DNA from: JAHEKB01 sp049115575 | Lineage (GTDB): Bacteria; Bacteroidota; Bacteroidia; NS11-12g; UBA9320 | Assembly: GCA_049115575.1 (NCBI GenBank) | Contig: JAGDZU010000001.1 | Span: forward strand, 558,001-622,000 | Reading direction: 5' to 3' | Length of the DNA stretch: 64,000 nucleotides | Shown here: positions 24,245 through 34,552 of the stretch, piece after piece | Numbering within the stretch: position 1 is the stretch's first letter | How the letters are laid out: the number at the start of each line of letters is the position of its first letter | The notes under the pieces: model-generated | What the model saw: only the letters and a program-made list of their open reading frames with translations | What the model was told of the DNA's origin: nothing | Databases searched by the model: none | Position numbers and translations under genes: made by a program

Positions 24245-25631
24245 CTAATTTAACTCGTGAATTACAATGTCTTTCCTATCGAGCTGAACTTGAAGCAATT
24301 TAACCATTTTTTCGTATTGCACCTTCTTGTCCTCCTGGCTTAAATTTTCATCCCAACGAACTAATACCGTTGGTATAGTATCTTTTCCTTCAGTATTTAC
24401 GTATACTACATTGTCTACAGCCATTTGCTCCACGTCAAATTGACTTCTGCTCAATTCCATCAATTTGTCGCTTGTAATATCATTGAGCTTAATTCTGCGG
24501 AGTTCTGATTTTAAGAACGCTATCTCATCTTCTTTATTTTGAAGTTGTTGTTCATTCTTTTCATATAAGTCAGCTAGCAAATCCACCTTGAATTGTTGCC
24601 CAATCAGATGTAAATCTGACTCATCAACACTAGATTCATTCTGATACACAACAAGCTTATAATCGTTTAATTTATAATTATCGAGCCTGGACTCCAGTAA
24701 ATGAATAACCGATTCTTCCATGTATTGACCATTCAAGATTACCTTAATTTGATTGCCGCTATCAGTTTCTGTTCGTTCATAATTGGTTACATATATTGAT
24801 TTGTTTGACTTGAATTCCTGTTCTATAAAATTATGTACTCGGTCATCAGCAATACTGTCCATGAGCACTTGATAGTATACTATAATGCTAGGAATGGATA
24901 CTATGGCCACAAATGCCACTATCCCATTCTTTACTTTCCGCTTTGTTTGTTCATCTACAAAGGAATACTTGGGGTATTTCAGATAGAATACAAAAAGAGC
25001 GGCGGCCAAACCTATCATTACACAATTCATAAAGAAGAGATAGAATGCTCCTAAGAAGTAATCCATCTGCCAAGTAGCAAGACCATAACCAGCCGTACAC
25101 AATGGAGGCATTAATGCAGTTGCAATTGCCACTCCAGGTACAACATTATTGTTAATACATCGAGAAGCGGCCAATATTCCAGCAACACCTCCAAAGAAGG
25201 CTACAAATAGATCTAGTACTATAGGGCGCTTTCTAGAGAACAGCTCATGTAAGTTGTCAGCTGTAGGGGTAATTTTGAAGAATATGGTAGCAGTTAGTAT
25301 GCTAACAACCGTTGCCACTCCTAGGTTTAGCAATGACTTGCGCAAAAGTTTTCTATCATAAGTCCCAACTGCCAAGCCTAGACCATTGATTGGACCCATA
25401 AGAGGCGAAATCAACATAGCGCCAATGATTATGGCAGTACTATTAAGGTTCAACCCTAATGAACAAATAAGTATAGAGCAGATGAGAATCCAGATATTGA
25501 ACCCTTGGAATGATACTTCCTTCCTAATATTGGCAGTTGCTTTAGCAAAGTCTATTTGCTCCATTGCAAAGAGCCCTTTTAAAAAACCCATCACGCTTTT
25601 TGGCGGAACTGAACTCTCTGGCTGATCTGAT

Positions 25632-25648
<17 letters not shown>
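24245..25648 (-). CDS. DUF389 integral membrane protein
   Basis: 467 residues. The N-terminal half contains about six membrane helices typical of DUF389, with the conserved AMLISPLMGPINGLGLAVG and GVAIATALMPPLCTAGYGLA. The C-terminal part is a soluble domain with a coiled coil (NEQQLQNKEDEIAFLKSELR). The family's function is not established; transport or signalling has been suggested. The GTG/ATG region overlaps the end of queG by 17 bases, placing it at the end of a ruvB-queG operon. Confidence 0.87.
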
Positions 25649-26569
<921 letters not shown>

Positions 26570-26570
<1 letters not shown>

Positions 26571-27595
26571 TAGAATAAGGCGGGATTCTGCCCTCCTTTG
26601 ATTTTGCCTAAATGAGTGTAAGCTAACTCAGTAGCTTCTCTACCTCTTGCGGTTCGCTGTAGAAATCCTTCTTTAATTAAAAATGGCTCATACACCTCTT
26701 CTATAGTGCCAGATTCTTCCCCTACTGCGGTAGCTATAGTGGTAATCCCTACTGGACCACCTTTGAACTTGTCAATAATGGCTGTTAGTATTCTGTTGTC
26801 CATTTCATCTAAGCCCCTAGCATCCACATTTAAGGCATCTAAGGCCATTTTGGATATGGTAAGATCAATGGAGCCATCACCCTTTATTTGAGCAAAATCT
26901 CGAGTACGTCTCAATAATGCATTTGCAATTCTAGGCGTCCCTCTGCTTCTGCCAGCTATTTCAATTGAGGCTTTGTGATCTATGGGAACATTCAATATCT
27001 CAGCAGAGCGATCTACTATGCCTGCAAGCAAAGAGGTATCATAGTATTCCAATCTAGATGTAATTCCAAATCGGGCTCTTAATGGAGCTGTGAGCAAACC
27101 TGATCTTGTAGTGGCACCTATTAAAGTGAATGGATTCACTCCTATTTGAACACTGCGGGCATTTGGGCCTGTATCAAGTACTATATCAATTTTATAGTCC
27201 TCCATAGCAGAATAAAGATATTCTTCAATTACAGGACTTAAACGGTGAATCTCATCAATAAAAAGCACATCACCTTCTTCTAAATTGGTTAACAAACCAG
27301 CTAAATCACCCGGTTTTTCCAATACTGGACCACTACTTATCTTAATTCCCGCTCCTAATTCATTAGCAATGATATGTGCCAAGGTTGTTTTACCTAAACC
27401 TGGAGGCCCGTGTAATAGCACGTGATCTAAAGCTTCAGAACGCTGTCTTGCTGCCTCTACAAAGATTTTTAGATTCTCAACTATTCGGTGCTGGCCAGTA
27501 AAATCATTAAAATATTTAGGCCTTAAGACCTTTTCTATTTCCTTTTCTCCTTGATTGAAGTTTTCATCTGTTCCGTCAAGTATGTCCAAACTCAC
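26570..27595 (-). CDS. ruvB: Holliday junction branch-migration helicase RuvB
   Basis: 341-residue AAA+ motor that drives branch migration with RuvA. Walker A GPPGLGKT at residues 63-70, Walker B DEIH at 114-117, sensor 1 LIGATTRSG and arginine finger RARFG are all present, followed by the winged-helix end with GVGEESGTIEEVYEPFLI-like residues. The start is a GTG at 27595. RuvA and RuvC are not in the window. First gene of an operon with queG and DUF389. Confidence 0.97.
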
Positions 27596-27699
27596 AAAGC
27601 GAAGTTAAATATAGATATGTAAAGGTGGGCAACGTTTTTTATTCACATTTCATCTAATGAACAATCCAAAGGAATTCTTAAACGTTTTATTTGAATTGA

Positions 27700-28791
27700 A
27701 TGAGATTAGCATTTGTATTTGTATTAGCCATTAGCTCACTTATCAGTTGGGCTCAGATTCATGTTTCAGATATCACTTTTGAACAAGAATTAATTGATTT
27801 TGGAACCATCTATGAATCAGATGGTCCATTAGAAGTAACATTCAGGTTTAAGAACAACAGCCCTTTTGATCTATTAATCAGAGATATAGATGTTGCATGT
27901 GGCTGTACAAAGCCCAGATCTTACGAAAGAAAAATCATTCCAGGAGACAGCGGAATTATCAGTGCAGAATTCAATCCTAAGGGAATCTTGGGCAATGTTA
28001 CCAAGTGGATTCATATAAAGGCAAACTTTAAAAATACAGGTTTCAAGGAATTAAAATTCAAGGCAGAAATATTGGGTGCTGCAGCTAAAAGGCCAGTAGA
28101 TCCGACTATCTACTACCCTGGACAATTTGGATATCTATTGCCATTAAAATCGCATATGAACTTTAAAGTTCAGAAGTTGGGTTTTATAGGAAGAGATTCT
28201 ATAGAATTTAGAAACGACGGATATCAGGAATACACTATTGAGGCTATTACAGATGCTCCTGCTCATATCTCGGCTGTGAATCTTCCATTAACCATTCCTA
28301 AAGAACAATCTGCCTGGGTGGTATTTGAGGTAAATACAAGTCAGTTAGACACCATTGGTCAAATTAGCGCGACATTTCACATAAAAACCAACGACAGATT
28401 TTATCCAACAAAAGAATTCACTACCAGTATTACTTTAGAACAAGATTTCAGCAGCTGGACTAAAAAACAACTTAAGAAAGCCGGTCATATTAGCTTTGAT
28501 AAAACCACTGTGGATATGGGTGAAATGAAGAGTGGGCAAGTACGAACTAAGGAAATCACTATAACTAATACGGGTAAATCAATGCTTAAAATTTTGAGAA
28601 TGGAAACCGATTGTAGCTGTGCTATTCTCAATAACCTCCCCAGCTCCCTAGCCCCTGGCCAAAGCGTTAAAGCAACAGTTCGTTTTGATTCTCTATTCAA
28701 AAAAGGTGGCCAAAAAAAGGGTATCACATTGTATACGAATGATCCATCGAATCCTGTGGCCATTATTACAGTTGCTGCACTTGTGAATTAA
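27700..28791 (+). CDS. Secreted protein with two DUF1573 domains
   Basis: 363 residues. A signal peptide (LAFVFVLAISSLISWAQ) precedes two Ig-like DUF1573 domains. The first (about 30-125) has the diagnostic DVACGCTKP, the second (about 265-360) METDCSCAIL and PGQSVKATVRFDS. The middle section resembles the same fold more distantly. DUF1573 proteins are common in Bacteroidota envelopes and have no established biochemical role. Confidence 0.87.
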   Translation: MRLAFVFVLAISSLISWAQIHVSDITFEQELIDFGTIYESDGPLEVTFRFKNNSPFDLLIRDIDVACGCTKPRSYERKIIPGDSGIISAEFNPKGILGNVTKWIHIKANFKNTGFKELKFKAEILGAAAKRPVDPTIYYPGQFGYLLPLKSHMNFKVQKLGFIGRDSIEFRNDGYQEYTIEAITDAPAHISAVNLPLTIPKEQSAWVVFEVNTSQLDTIGQISATFHIKTNDRFYPTKEFTTSITLEQDFSSWTKKQLKKAGHISFDKTTVDMGEMKSGQVRTKEITITNTGKSMLKILRMETDCSCAILNNLPSSLAPGQSVKATVRFDSLFKKGGQKKGITLYTNDPSNPVAIITVAALVN

Positions 28792-28807
28792 AGCCGAGGA
28801 TAATCTT

Positions 28808-28815
28808 TATCTTTG
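28808..28815 (+). promoter_or_regulatory. -7 promoter box (TATCTTTG)
   Basis: Exact TAnnTTTG match ending nine bases before the ATG at 28825; an in-frame TTG at 28813 is part of the box. Confidence 0.5.
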
Positions 28816-28824
28816 AAGTACACT

Positions 28825-30201
28825 ATGCTACGACTTATTCCTGTCTTCGGACTTATCCTTTCTTTTATTATAAGTTTTGCCTTAGAGCCACAGCTAAAGC
28901 TTAACAAGCTCAATTTAATAGGCATGAAAGACATGGCTGAGCATGGTATTCTTCTGATTAGCGGATCAGGATCCAAAAAAATGGAACTCACAAGAGTTGA
29001 TGCTGATATGGAACTGAAATGGAAAACTAGCATAGATATTCCAAAACTTAGAGGCTATCACTTCAACAAAGTGCTTGTAGCTTATAACTCAAACTTTATC
29101 TACTGGGTAAATCAGACTGAAGAACTGAAACAGGTTAGCCTAATTGATATGTCTACTGGTGAATTTGTACGCGAGGAATTTATGACACCAGATGAGACGC
29201 GCTCTTTCTTTGATTTGGAGAGCAGTGTTGTGGCATTTGCAACTGATTCTGAACTATGGACTGTTGGAGGGGGAAGTTCTGTAAATAGTTTGTGTAGACT
29301 TGGAAGTGATAAAACTTTCAATCTGTTAAATGTTCCAGATAGTCTTAGCGACCATCATTTTAGATGGATTTATGGCAATGAGAAAAGCATTTATGGCTAT
29401 GGCTATCTCGCCTCACCAAATCACGATGAGATTATCATGAATGTCTACAGGTATGCCATAGAAACTGGCACCTTCACACAGATACATGAGCATAGCCTAA
29501 AATTAGACTTTAGCAGTTTTACTTATAATTCTATGCTTGACAAGGAGTTGTTATACTTGACACAGAAAGGAAAGCACACTTATGCCTTGGGAAAACTTGA
29601 CCATGCATTTAAAAAGAAATACCCCAGCGCAAAAATGTCTGAGGCTTTTGTTGGTTTTTGGATTGCCAAGTTTGATGCTGAAATGAACCTTATTTACTTC
29701 TCAGAAATTCCATTCCAGTATTTCGAGGGATATGTTCACAAAGACGCTGTAACAAAATCTGCTGTATTAGACATTAAAGAAGATGTAAACTCAAATCTTA
29801 TACTAACTATTTCTGAATTAAAAAACATCTTATATGGAAGGAAGTACGTGATAACACTTGATAGTTTAGGTTTTAACAAGGCCATTACTGGAGGGCAAGA
29901 TTTTTATAACTTCTTTGAATACAACAATCGCGGACTGCATAGTTGTGCAACTAAATCTCAGGTAAGAATTATGAATGATGACTGGGGTTATTATGCCAAT
30001 TCTTCTTGGCACACTATGACATTTATTGAAGAACATCATTCTAAGCTTCTATTGAATATTCAAACCTTAAGTAGAGAAAATAGAAGCAGAGCCGATGAGT
30101 TGAGTTATACGTTTCGCACCCATGGCAACGAGCATTGGCTTCTAGAACATTCTGAAAAGAACAGCGGAAGTCTTAATATTTACCGCTTTTATGTTCATTG
30201 A
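28825..30201 (+). CDS. Hypothetical secreted protein
   Basis: 458 residues, not recognised. An N-terminal signal peptide (MLRLIPVFGLILSFIISFA) is followed by repeating beta-strand segments such as LISGSGSKKMELTRVDADMELKW and LWTVGGGSSVNSLCRLGSD, which suggest a beta-propeller or similar all-beta fold. No enzyme motif and no T9SS sorting domain at the C-terminus. The ATG at 28825 is preferred over the in-frame TTG at 28813, which lies in a promoter box. It overlaps convergent prfC by seven bases. Confidence 0.75.
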   Translation: MLRLIPVFGLILSFIISFALEPQLKLNKLNLIGMKDMAEHGILLISGSGSKKMELTRVDADMELKWKTSIDIPKLRGYHFNKVLVAYNSNFIYWVNQTEELKQVSLIDMSTGEFVREEFMTPDETRSFFDLESSVVAFATDSELWTVGGGSSVNSLCRLGSDKTFNLLNVPDSLSDHHFRWIYGNEKSIYGYGYLASPNHDEIIMNVYRYAIETGTFTQIHEHSLKLDFSSFTYNSMLDKELLYLTQKGKHTYALGKLDHAFKKKYPSAKMSEAFVGFWIAKFDAEMNLIYFSEIPFQYFEGYVHKDAVTKSAVLDIKEDVNSNLILTISELKNILYGRKYVITLDSLGFNKAITGGQDFYNFFEYNNRGLHSCATKSQVRIMNDDWGYYANSSWHTMTFIEEHHSKLLLNIQTLSRENRSRADELSYTFRTHGNEHWLLEHSEKNSGSLNIYRFYVH

Positions 30202-31784
30202 TCTATCTTAAACTCACTGGTTTCGTGAAATTCTATTTCTGGATTGTTTTGCTTGGCCATGTCTAATATGAAAGCAGTTTGAGCTAGAAATACCAAGTTG
30301 CCATCCTTATCCTTTACTATATCCTGAGGCTTGTATTTGGTAAACTCGGCAATCTTGGCTTGATCTCCTGTCATCCAGCACGCTTTGTGATAAGGCAAAG
30401 CTTCAAATCGAGCACTTGCATTATACTCGTGTTTTAATCTGTACTCTATAACTTCAAACTGGAGTTCACCCACTGTTCCTATAATTTTTCTGTTGCCAGG
30501 TTGTTGAACGAACAACTGCGCTACGCCTTCATCTGTTAGCTGATCAATCCCTTTTTCCAATTGCTTAGATTTCATAGGGTCAAGATTTACCACTTCTCTA
30601 AACAGTTCCGGGCTAAAGCTTGGGATACCTTTGAACTGTATATGTTCTCCTTCCGTTAACCCATCTCCTATCTTGAAATTCCCTGTATCATAAAGTCCAA
30701 CCACATCTCCAGGATACGCTTTTTCAATTACGTCTTTACTGCTGGCCAAAAAGGTATAAGGGTTTGCAAACCTGACTTTCTTTCCCACTCTCTGATGAAA
30801 GAAAAATTTATTTCGTTCAAATGTTCCAGAGCAGACTCTTAAGAAAGCAATTCTATCTCTGTGTTTTGGATCGAGGTTCGCATGTATCTTAAATATAAAC
30901 CCACTGAATTTACTTTCCGTTGGCTTAACTTCTCGTTTATCGGTCTGCCTAGCTTGCGGACCTGGAGCAATTTCTATAAACGTATCTAACAACTCCTGTA
31001 CCCCAAAATTATTCAAAGCAGAGCCAAAGAAAACGGGTGCTAATAACCCTTCTTGATATAGGCTTTTATCGAATTCTTCATACACTCCTTGAATGAGTTC
31101 TACATCTTCTCTTAAGCTAATAGCATCAGGTTCTCCTACCATCTTATCTAAAGCCGAATCATCAATGTCTTTGATTTTTTTGTATTCAACTGCTTTCTTG
31201 GTTTTATCACCTTCAAAAAGGTTCAGTGAATTATTGTACAATAAATAGACCCCCTTAAACTCCCTTCCATGATTAATTGGCCAGCTCAATGGTCTCACAC
31301 TAATACTGAGCTCCTGTTCCAATTCATCCAATAGATCGAAAGGGTCTCTACTTTCTCTATCCAGCTTGTTCACAAAAATGATTACAGGTGTGTTTCGCAT
31401 TCTACATACCTGCATCAATTTTCTAGTTTGAGCCTCCACCCCTTTTGCAGCATCAACAACCAAAATAACTGAATCAACCGCTGTAAGTGTACGGTAGGTA
31501 TCTTCTGCAAAGTCTTTGTGCCCAGGAGTGTCTAGTATGTTTATGATTTTGTCTTTATAGTGAAAAGACATCACAGAAGTAGCTACAGAAATGCCACGTT
31601 GCTTCTCTATTTCCATGAAATCAGAGGTTGCAGTTTTCTTAATTTTATTGCTTTTAACAGCACCTGCTGTTTGTATTGCACCACCAAACAGCAATAATTT
31701 TTCAGTCAGAGTCGTTTTACCTGCGTCTGGATGAGAAATGATACCAAAGGTCTTCCGTTTGTCTATTTCCTGTTCTAGGCTCAT
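30195..31784 (-). CDS. prfC: Peptide chain release factor 3
   Basis: 529-residue translational GTPase that recycles RF1 and RF2. The G1 loop is SHPDAGKTTLTEK, G3 is DTPGHKDF and G4 NKLD, with domain II/III typical of RF3 (for example RCSGTFERNKFFFHQ-like segment and PAVGELQFEVIEYRL-type end). The frame extends 27 codons upstream, but MSLEQEIDKRKTFGIISHP at 31784 is the standard N-terminus and follows a promoter box. With prfB it gives the window two of the three release-factor genes. Confidence 0.96.
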   Translation of the reverse strand: MSLEQEIDKRKTFGIISHPDAGKTTLTEKLLLFGGAIQTAGAVKSNKIKKTATSDFMEIEKQRGISVATSVMSFHYKDKIINILDTPGHKDFAEDTYRTLTAVDSVILVVDAAKGVEAQTRKLMQVCRMRNTPVIIFVNKLDRESRDPFDLLDELEQELSISVRPLSWPINHGREFKGVYLLYNNSLNLFEGDKTKKAVEYKKIKDIDDSALDKMVGEPDAISLREDVELIQGVYEEFDKSLYQEGLLAPVFFGSALNNFGVQELLDTFIEIAPGPQARQTDKREVKPTESKFSGFIFKIHANLDPKHRDRIAFLRVCSGTFERNKFFFHQRVGKKVRFANPYTFLASSKDVIEKAYPGDVVGLYDTGNFKIGDGLTEGEHIQFKGIPSFSPELFREVVNLDPMKSKQLEKGIDQLTDEGVAQLFVQQPGNRKIIGTVGELQFEVIEYRLKHEYNASARFEALPYHKACWMTGDQAKIAEFTKYKPQDIVKDKDGNLVFLAQTAFILDMAKQNNPEIEFHETSEFKIDQ

Positions 31785-31793
31785 AAAAGGCTG

Positions 31794-31801
31794 CAAAATT
31801 A
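31794..31801 (-). promoter_or_regulatory. -7 promoter box of prfC (TAATTTTG)
   Basis: Exact TAnnTTTG match ending nine bases before the prfC ATG. It supports the start at 31784, since the longer frame would be translated from upstream of the box. Confidence 0.5.
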
Positions 31802-31824
31802 ATTTAATAATCAAGTCGCTGAGA

Positions 31825-31832
31825 TAAATTTG
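31825..31832 (+). promoter_or_regulatory. -7 promoter box (TAAATTTG) of the cyclophilin gene
   Basis: Exact TAnnTTTG match ending four bases before the ATG at 31837; implies a leaderless or near-leaderless mRNA. It diverges from the prfC box at 31794-31801. Confidence 0.45.
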
Positions 31833-31836
31833 CCAC

Positions 31837-32508
31837 ATGAAACTATTCAAGATACTTACACCCATTTTACTAGTACTTATAGCCTCCTCTTTTGATCAGG
31901 CTAAAAAAGAAAAAAAGAAACCCATTAAAAAGGTAATCAAAGAGCTGGGTCTAGGAGATGGTATGTATGCTGAAATGGAAACATCTATGGGAAGTATCTA
32001 TCTTCAGTTGGAATTCAAAGCCACGCCTCTTACGGTAGCAAACTTTGTTGGTTTAGCCGAAGGAGAAATTGCCAATACATCAAAATCCAAAGGTCAACCC
32101 TATTATGACAGCACCATATTTCACCGGGTGATTGACAATTTCATGATTCAAGGTGGAGACCCTACAGGTACAGGTAGAGGGGGTCCAGGATATAAATTTA
32201 AAGATGAAATAGTAGACAGCTTAAAGCATGATAGACCAGGAATCTTGTCTATGGCCAATGCGGGCCCAGGGACTAACGGAAGTCAATTCTTTATTACTCA
32301 TACAGCTACACCTTGGTTAAATGGACGACATACGGTTTTTGGTCATGTAGTGCAAGGTCAGGATGTAGTAAATGCTATGGGTAAAGTTGTGGTTGTAGGG
32401 CAAAACAAACCTTATCAACCAGTTCATCTTATCAGCATTAAGATTTATCGCAAAGGTAAAGAGGCCAAAAAGTTTGATGCCTTGGAGACTTTTAATCGTC
32501 TTAAATAG
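31837..32508 (+). CDS. Exported cyclophilin-type peptidyl-prolyl isomerase
   Basis: 223 residues. A signal peptide or anchor (LFKILTPILLVLIASSF) precedes a basic linker and a cyclophilin domain with catalytic FHRV at 95-98, MIQGGDPTGTG at 103-113 and NGSQFFIT at 147-154. It catalyses proline cis-trans isomerisation in protein folding, probably in the periplasm. The next gene starts directly after its stop, and two more follow closely, so it probably heads an operon. Confidence 0.92.
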   Translation: MKLFKILTPILLVLIASSFDQAKKEKKKPIKKVIKELGLGDGMYAEMETSMGSIYLQLEFKATPLTVANFVGLAEGEIANTSKSKGQPYYDSTIFHRVIDNFMIQGGDPTGTGRGGPGYKFKDEIVDSLKHDRPGILSMANAGPGTNGSQFFITHTATPWLNGRHTVFGHVVQGQDVVNAMGKVVVVGQNKPYQPVHLISIKIYRKGKEAKKFDALETFNRLK

Positions 32509-33348
32509 ATGATTTCAAATAAAGCTTTCAAATTCAAAGGCAGTGATGCAAGATGGATTACTGCAGACTTGAGCTATAGGTCTTATGAGCATGATGTGCC
32601 AATAGCGGTGTTTGCTCATGGATTTAAAGGATTTAAGGATTGGGGGGCTTGGCCACTAGCCGCTCAAATATTTGCACTAAAAGGAATCCCCTTTTTTAAA
32701 TTCAATTTTTCGCACAATGGCACAACACCTGACAGCTTAGGTGATTTTAATGATTTAGAGGCCTTTGGGAAAAACACCATATCCAAGGAATTAGCAGATC
32801 TATCTCATGTATTAGATTTCATTCAGGAGAACCATGAATCTTTTGAATTCAACTGGAATGGTAAAGTGCATTTAATAGGCTATAGTCGCGGAGCTGCAAG
32901 TTGCTTGTTATTCAGTGTTAATGATGAGAGGGTAACCAGTTGTGTGAGTTGGGCAGGCATGAATGACTTGAGCAGCTATTTAGAATTGGAAGATCCTATA
33001 AAGTGGCAGCAAGAAGGAGTTTGCTACATTGATAATGCAAGGACAGGCGAAAAGATGCCCATAGAATTCGGCTTTTTTGAAGACCTTGTTAGTCATAAAG
33101 AAGAATACAATGTGATGAATCAAATTGAGGAACTCAAACAGGATTTACTGATACTTCACGGGGAAAAAGACACAGTAATTCCGCACAGTGCTGCTGACGA
33201 AATGTATGCAAGTGTTGGGCATTCTATTTTGGTAACCATAGACAATGCCAATCACACATTCAATACCTCTCACCCTCTTAAAGAGAAGAAAATTCCCCTT
33301 GCATTTGCACAAATGCTCGAGGAGACCTTAGAATTTCTATTGATGTGA
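32509..33348 (+). CDS. Alpha/beta hydrolase
   Basis: 279 residues with an alpha/beta-hydrolase fold. The oxyanion-hole region is FAHGFKG (35-41), the nucleophile elbow GYSRGA with Ser126, and the acid and histidine are probably in LHGEKDTVIP and NANHTFNT. Cytoplasmic, no signal. The substrate cannot be assigned; esterase, thioesterase or peptidase activity would all fit. The ATG directly follows the cyclophilin stop. Confidence 0.87.
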   Translation: MISNKAFKFKGSDARWITADLSYRSYEHDVPIAVFAHGFKGFKDWGAWPLAAQIFALKGIPFFKFNFSHNGTTPDSLGDFNDLEAFGKNTISKELADLSHVLDFIQENHESFEFNWNGKVHLIGYSRGAASCLLFSVNDERVTSCVSWAGMNDLSSYLELEDPIKWQQEGVCYIDNARTGEKMPIEFGFFEDLVSHKEEYNVMNQIEELKQDLLILHGEKDTVIPHSAADEMYASVGHSILVTIDNANHTFNTSHPLKEKKIPLAFAQMLEETLEFLLM

Positions 33349-34550
33349 AGAAAGAGCTTGCAATAATTGGTGGTGGAGCTGCAGGTTTTTTCGCAGCTAT
33401 AAATATCGCTGAGAAGAACAAAGATTATAATATCTCAATTTATGAAGGTAGTAATAGACTGTTGTCTAAAGTGTTGATATCAGGAGGAGGTCGATGCAAT
33501 ATTACCAATGAATGCAAGGAGCCCAAAGTGCTTGTTAACCACTACCCCAGGGGCCACAAAGAATTACTGCCAGCATTCACAAAGTTCAATTGCACTCATA
33601 CTTACAAATGGTTTGAGAGTCGTGGTTTAGCTTTAAAATCAGAAGAAGATGGACGTATCTTTCCTAAATCCAACAGCTCAAAAAGCGTATATGATCTTTT
33701 CATTTCTTTGGCCAACAAACACAAGATTCAAATCATAACTTCAAAGCGGCTCACTAGCCTCAAACCGGCTCCAACTCATTGGGTGCTTGAATTTGGTGAA
33801 GAGAATGTGCATTGTGATAAGATCATATTGGCCACAGGAGGCAATACACAAGTGTGGCGTATGCTAGAAAACATTGGAATACCACTAGTTTCTTGGGTAC
33901 CCTCTTTGTTTACTCTAAAAGCGGCCAATAATGACTTTAAACATTTAAGCGGTGTAAGTGTAAACAATGCTAAACTTGAAATAAAAGGGACGAAAAGCTT
34001 TCAGCAAGGCCCATTCCTAGTCACCCATCAAGGTTTCAGCGGACCTGCGGTTCTAAAACTTTCTGCATGGAAAGCTTTTGAACTCAAAGATCTACAATAT
34101 GAGTTTGTATTGGTAGTAAACTGGATTCCTGATATAGATGAGAACGAGATCAGCACAGAAATGATGGATTTTGGCAACTTGAATCCAAAGGCCAAGGTCA
34201 TTAATTACAAAATCCCAGCTGTTCCAAAAAGATTATTTCAATTTTTATGCAAACGAGCTCAAATAGAAAACTATACCAATTGGTCAGAATTTGGGAAGAA
34301 GGGAATAAAGCGATTAATGGATCAATTGTATCGCTGTGAACTTTCAATTAAAGGGAAAAATACATTCAAAGAAGAATTTGTAACTGCAGGAGGAGTTGAT
34401 TTGCAATCAATTGATTTAGAAAGGTTTGAAAGCAAGAAACATGCGGGTTTACATTTCGCTGGCGAAATATTAAATATAGATGCCGTTACAGGAGGTTTTA
34501 ACTTTCAATCTGCATGGACCTCTGCTTATCTAATTTCTCAGACTTTTTAA
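33345..34550 (+). CDS. HI0933-like FAD-dependent oxidoreductase (BaiN/YhiN family)
   Basis: 401-residue flavoprotein. The FAD-binding motif is IIGGGAAGFFAAINIAE at residues 7-23, followed by KVLISGGGRCNITN, a signature of this family, and a C-terminal GGVDLQSIDLERFESK and AGEILNIDAVTGGFNFQ segment. The family is widely conserved; its physiological substrate is uncertain. The GTG start overlaps the hydrolase stop by four bases (GTGA). Confidence 0.88.
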   Translation: MKKELAIIGGGAAGFFAAINIAEKNKDYNISIYEGSNRLLSKVLISGGGRCNITNECKEPKVLVNHYPRGHKELLPAFTKFNCTHTYKWFESRGLALKSEEDGRIFPKSNSSKSVYDLFISLANKHKIQIITSKRLTSLKPAPTHWVLEFGEENVHCDKIILATGGNTQVWRMLENIGIPLVSWVPSLFTLKAANNDFKHLSGVSVNNAKLEIKGTKSFQQGPFLVTHQGFSGPAVLKLSAWKAFELKDLQYEFVLVVNWIPDIDENEISTEMMDFGNLNPKAKVINYKIPAVPKRLFQFLCKRAQIENYTNWSEFGKKGIKRLMDQLYRCELSIKGKNTFKEEFVTAGGVDLQSIDLERFESKKHAGLHFAGEILNIDAVTGGFNFQSAWTSAYLISQTF

Positions 34551-34552
34551 AG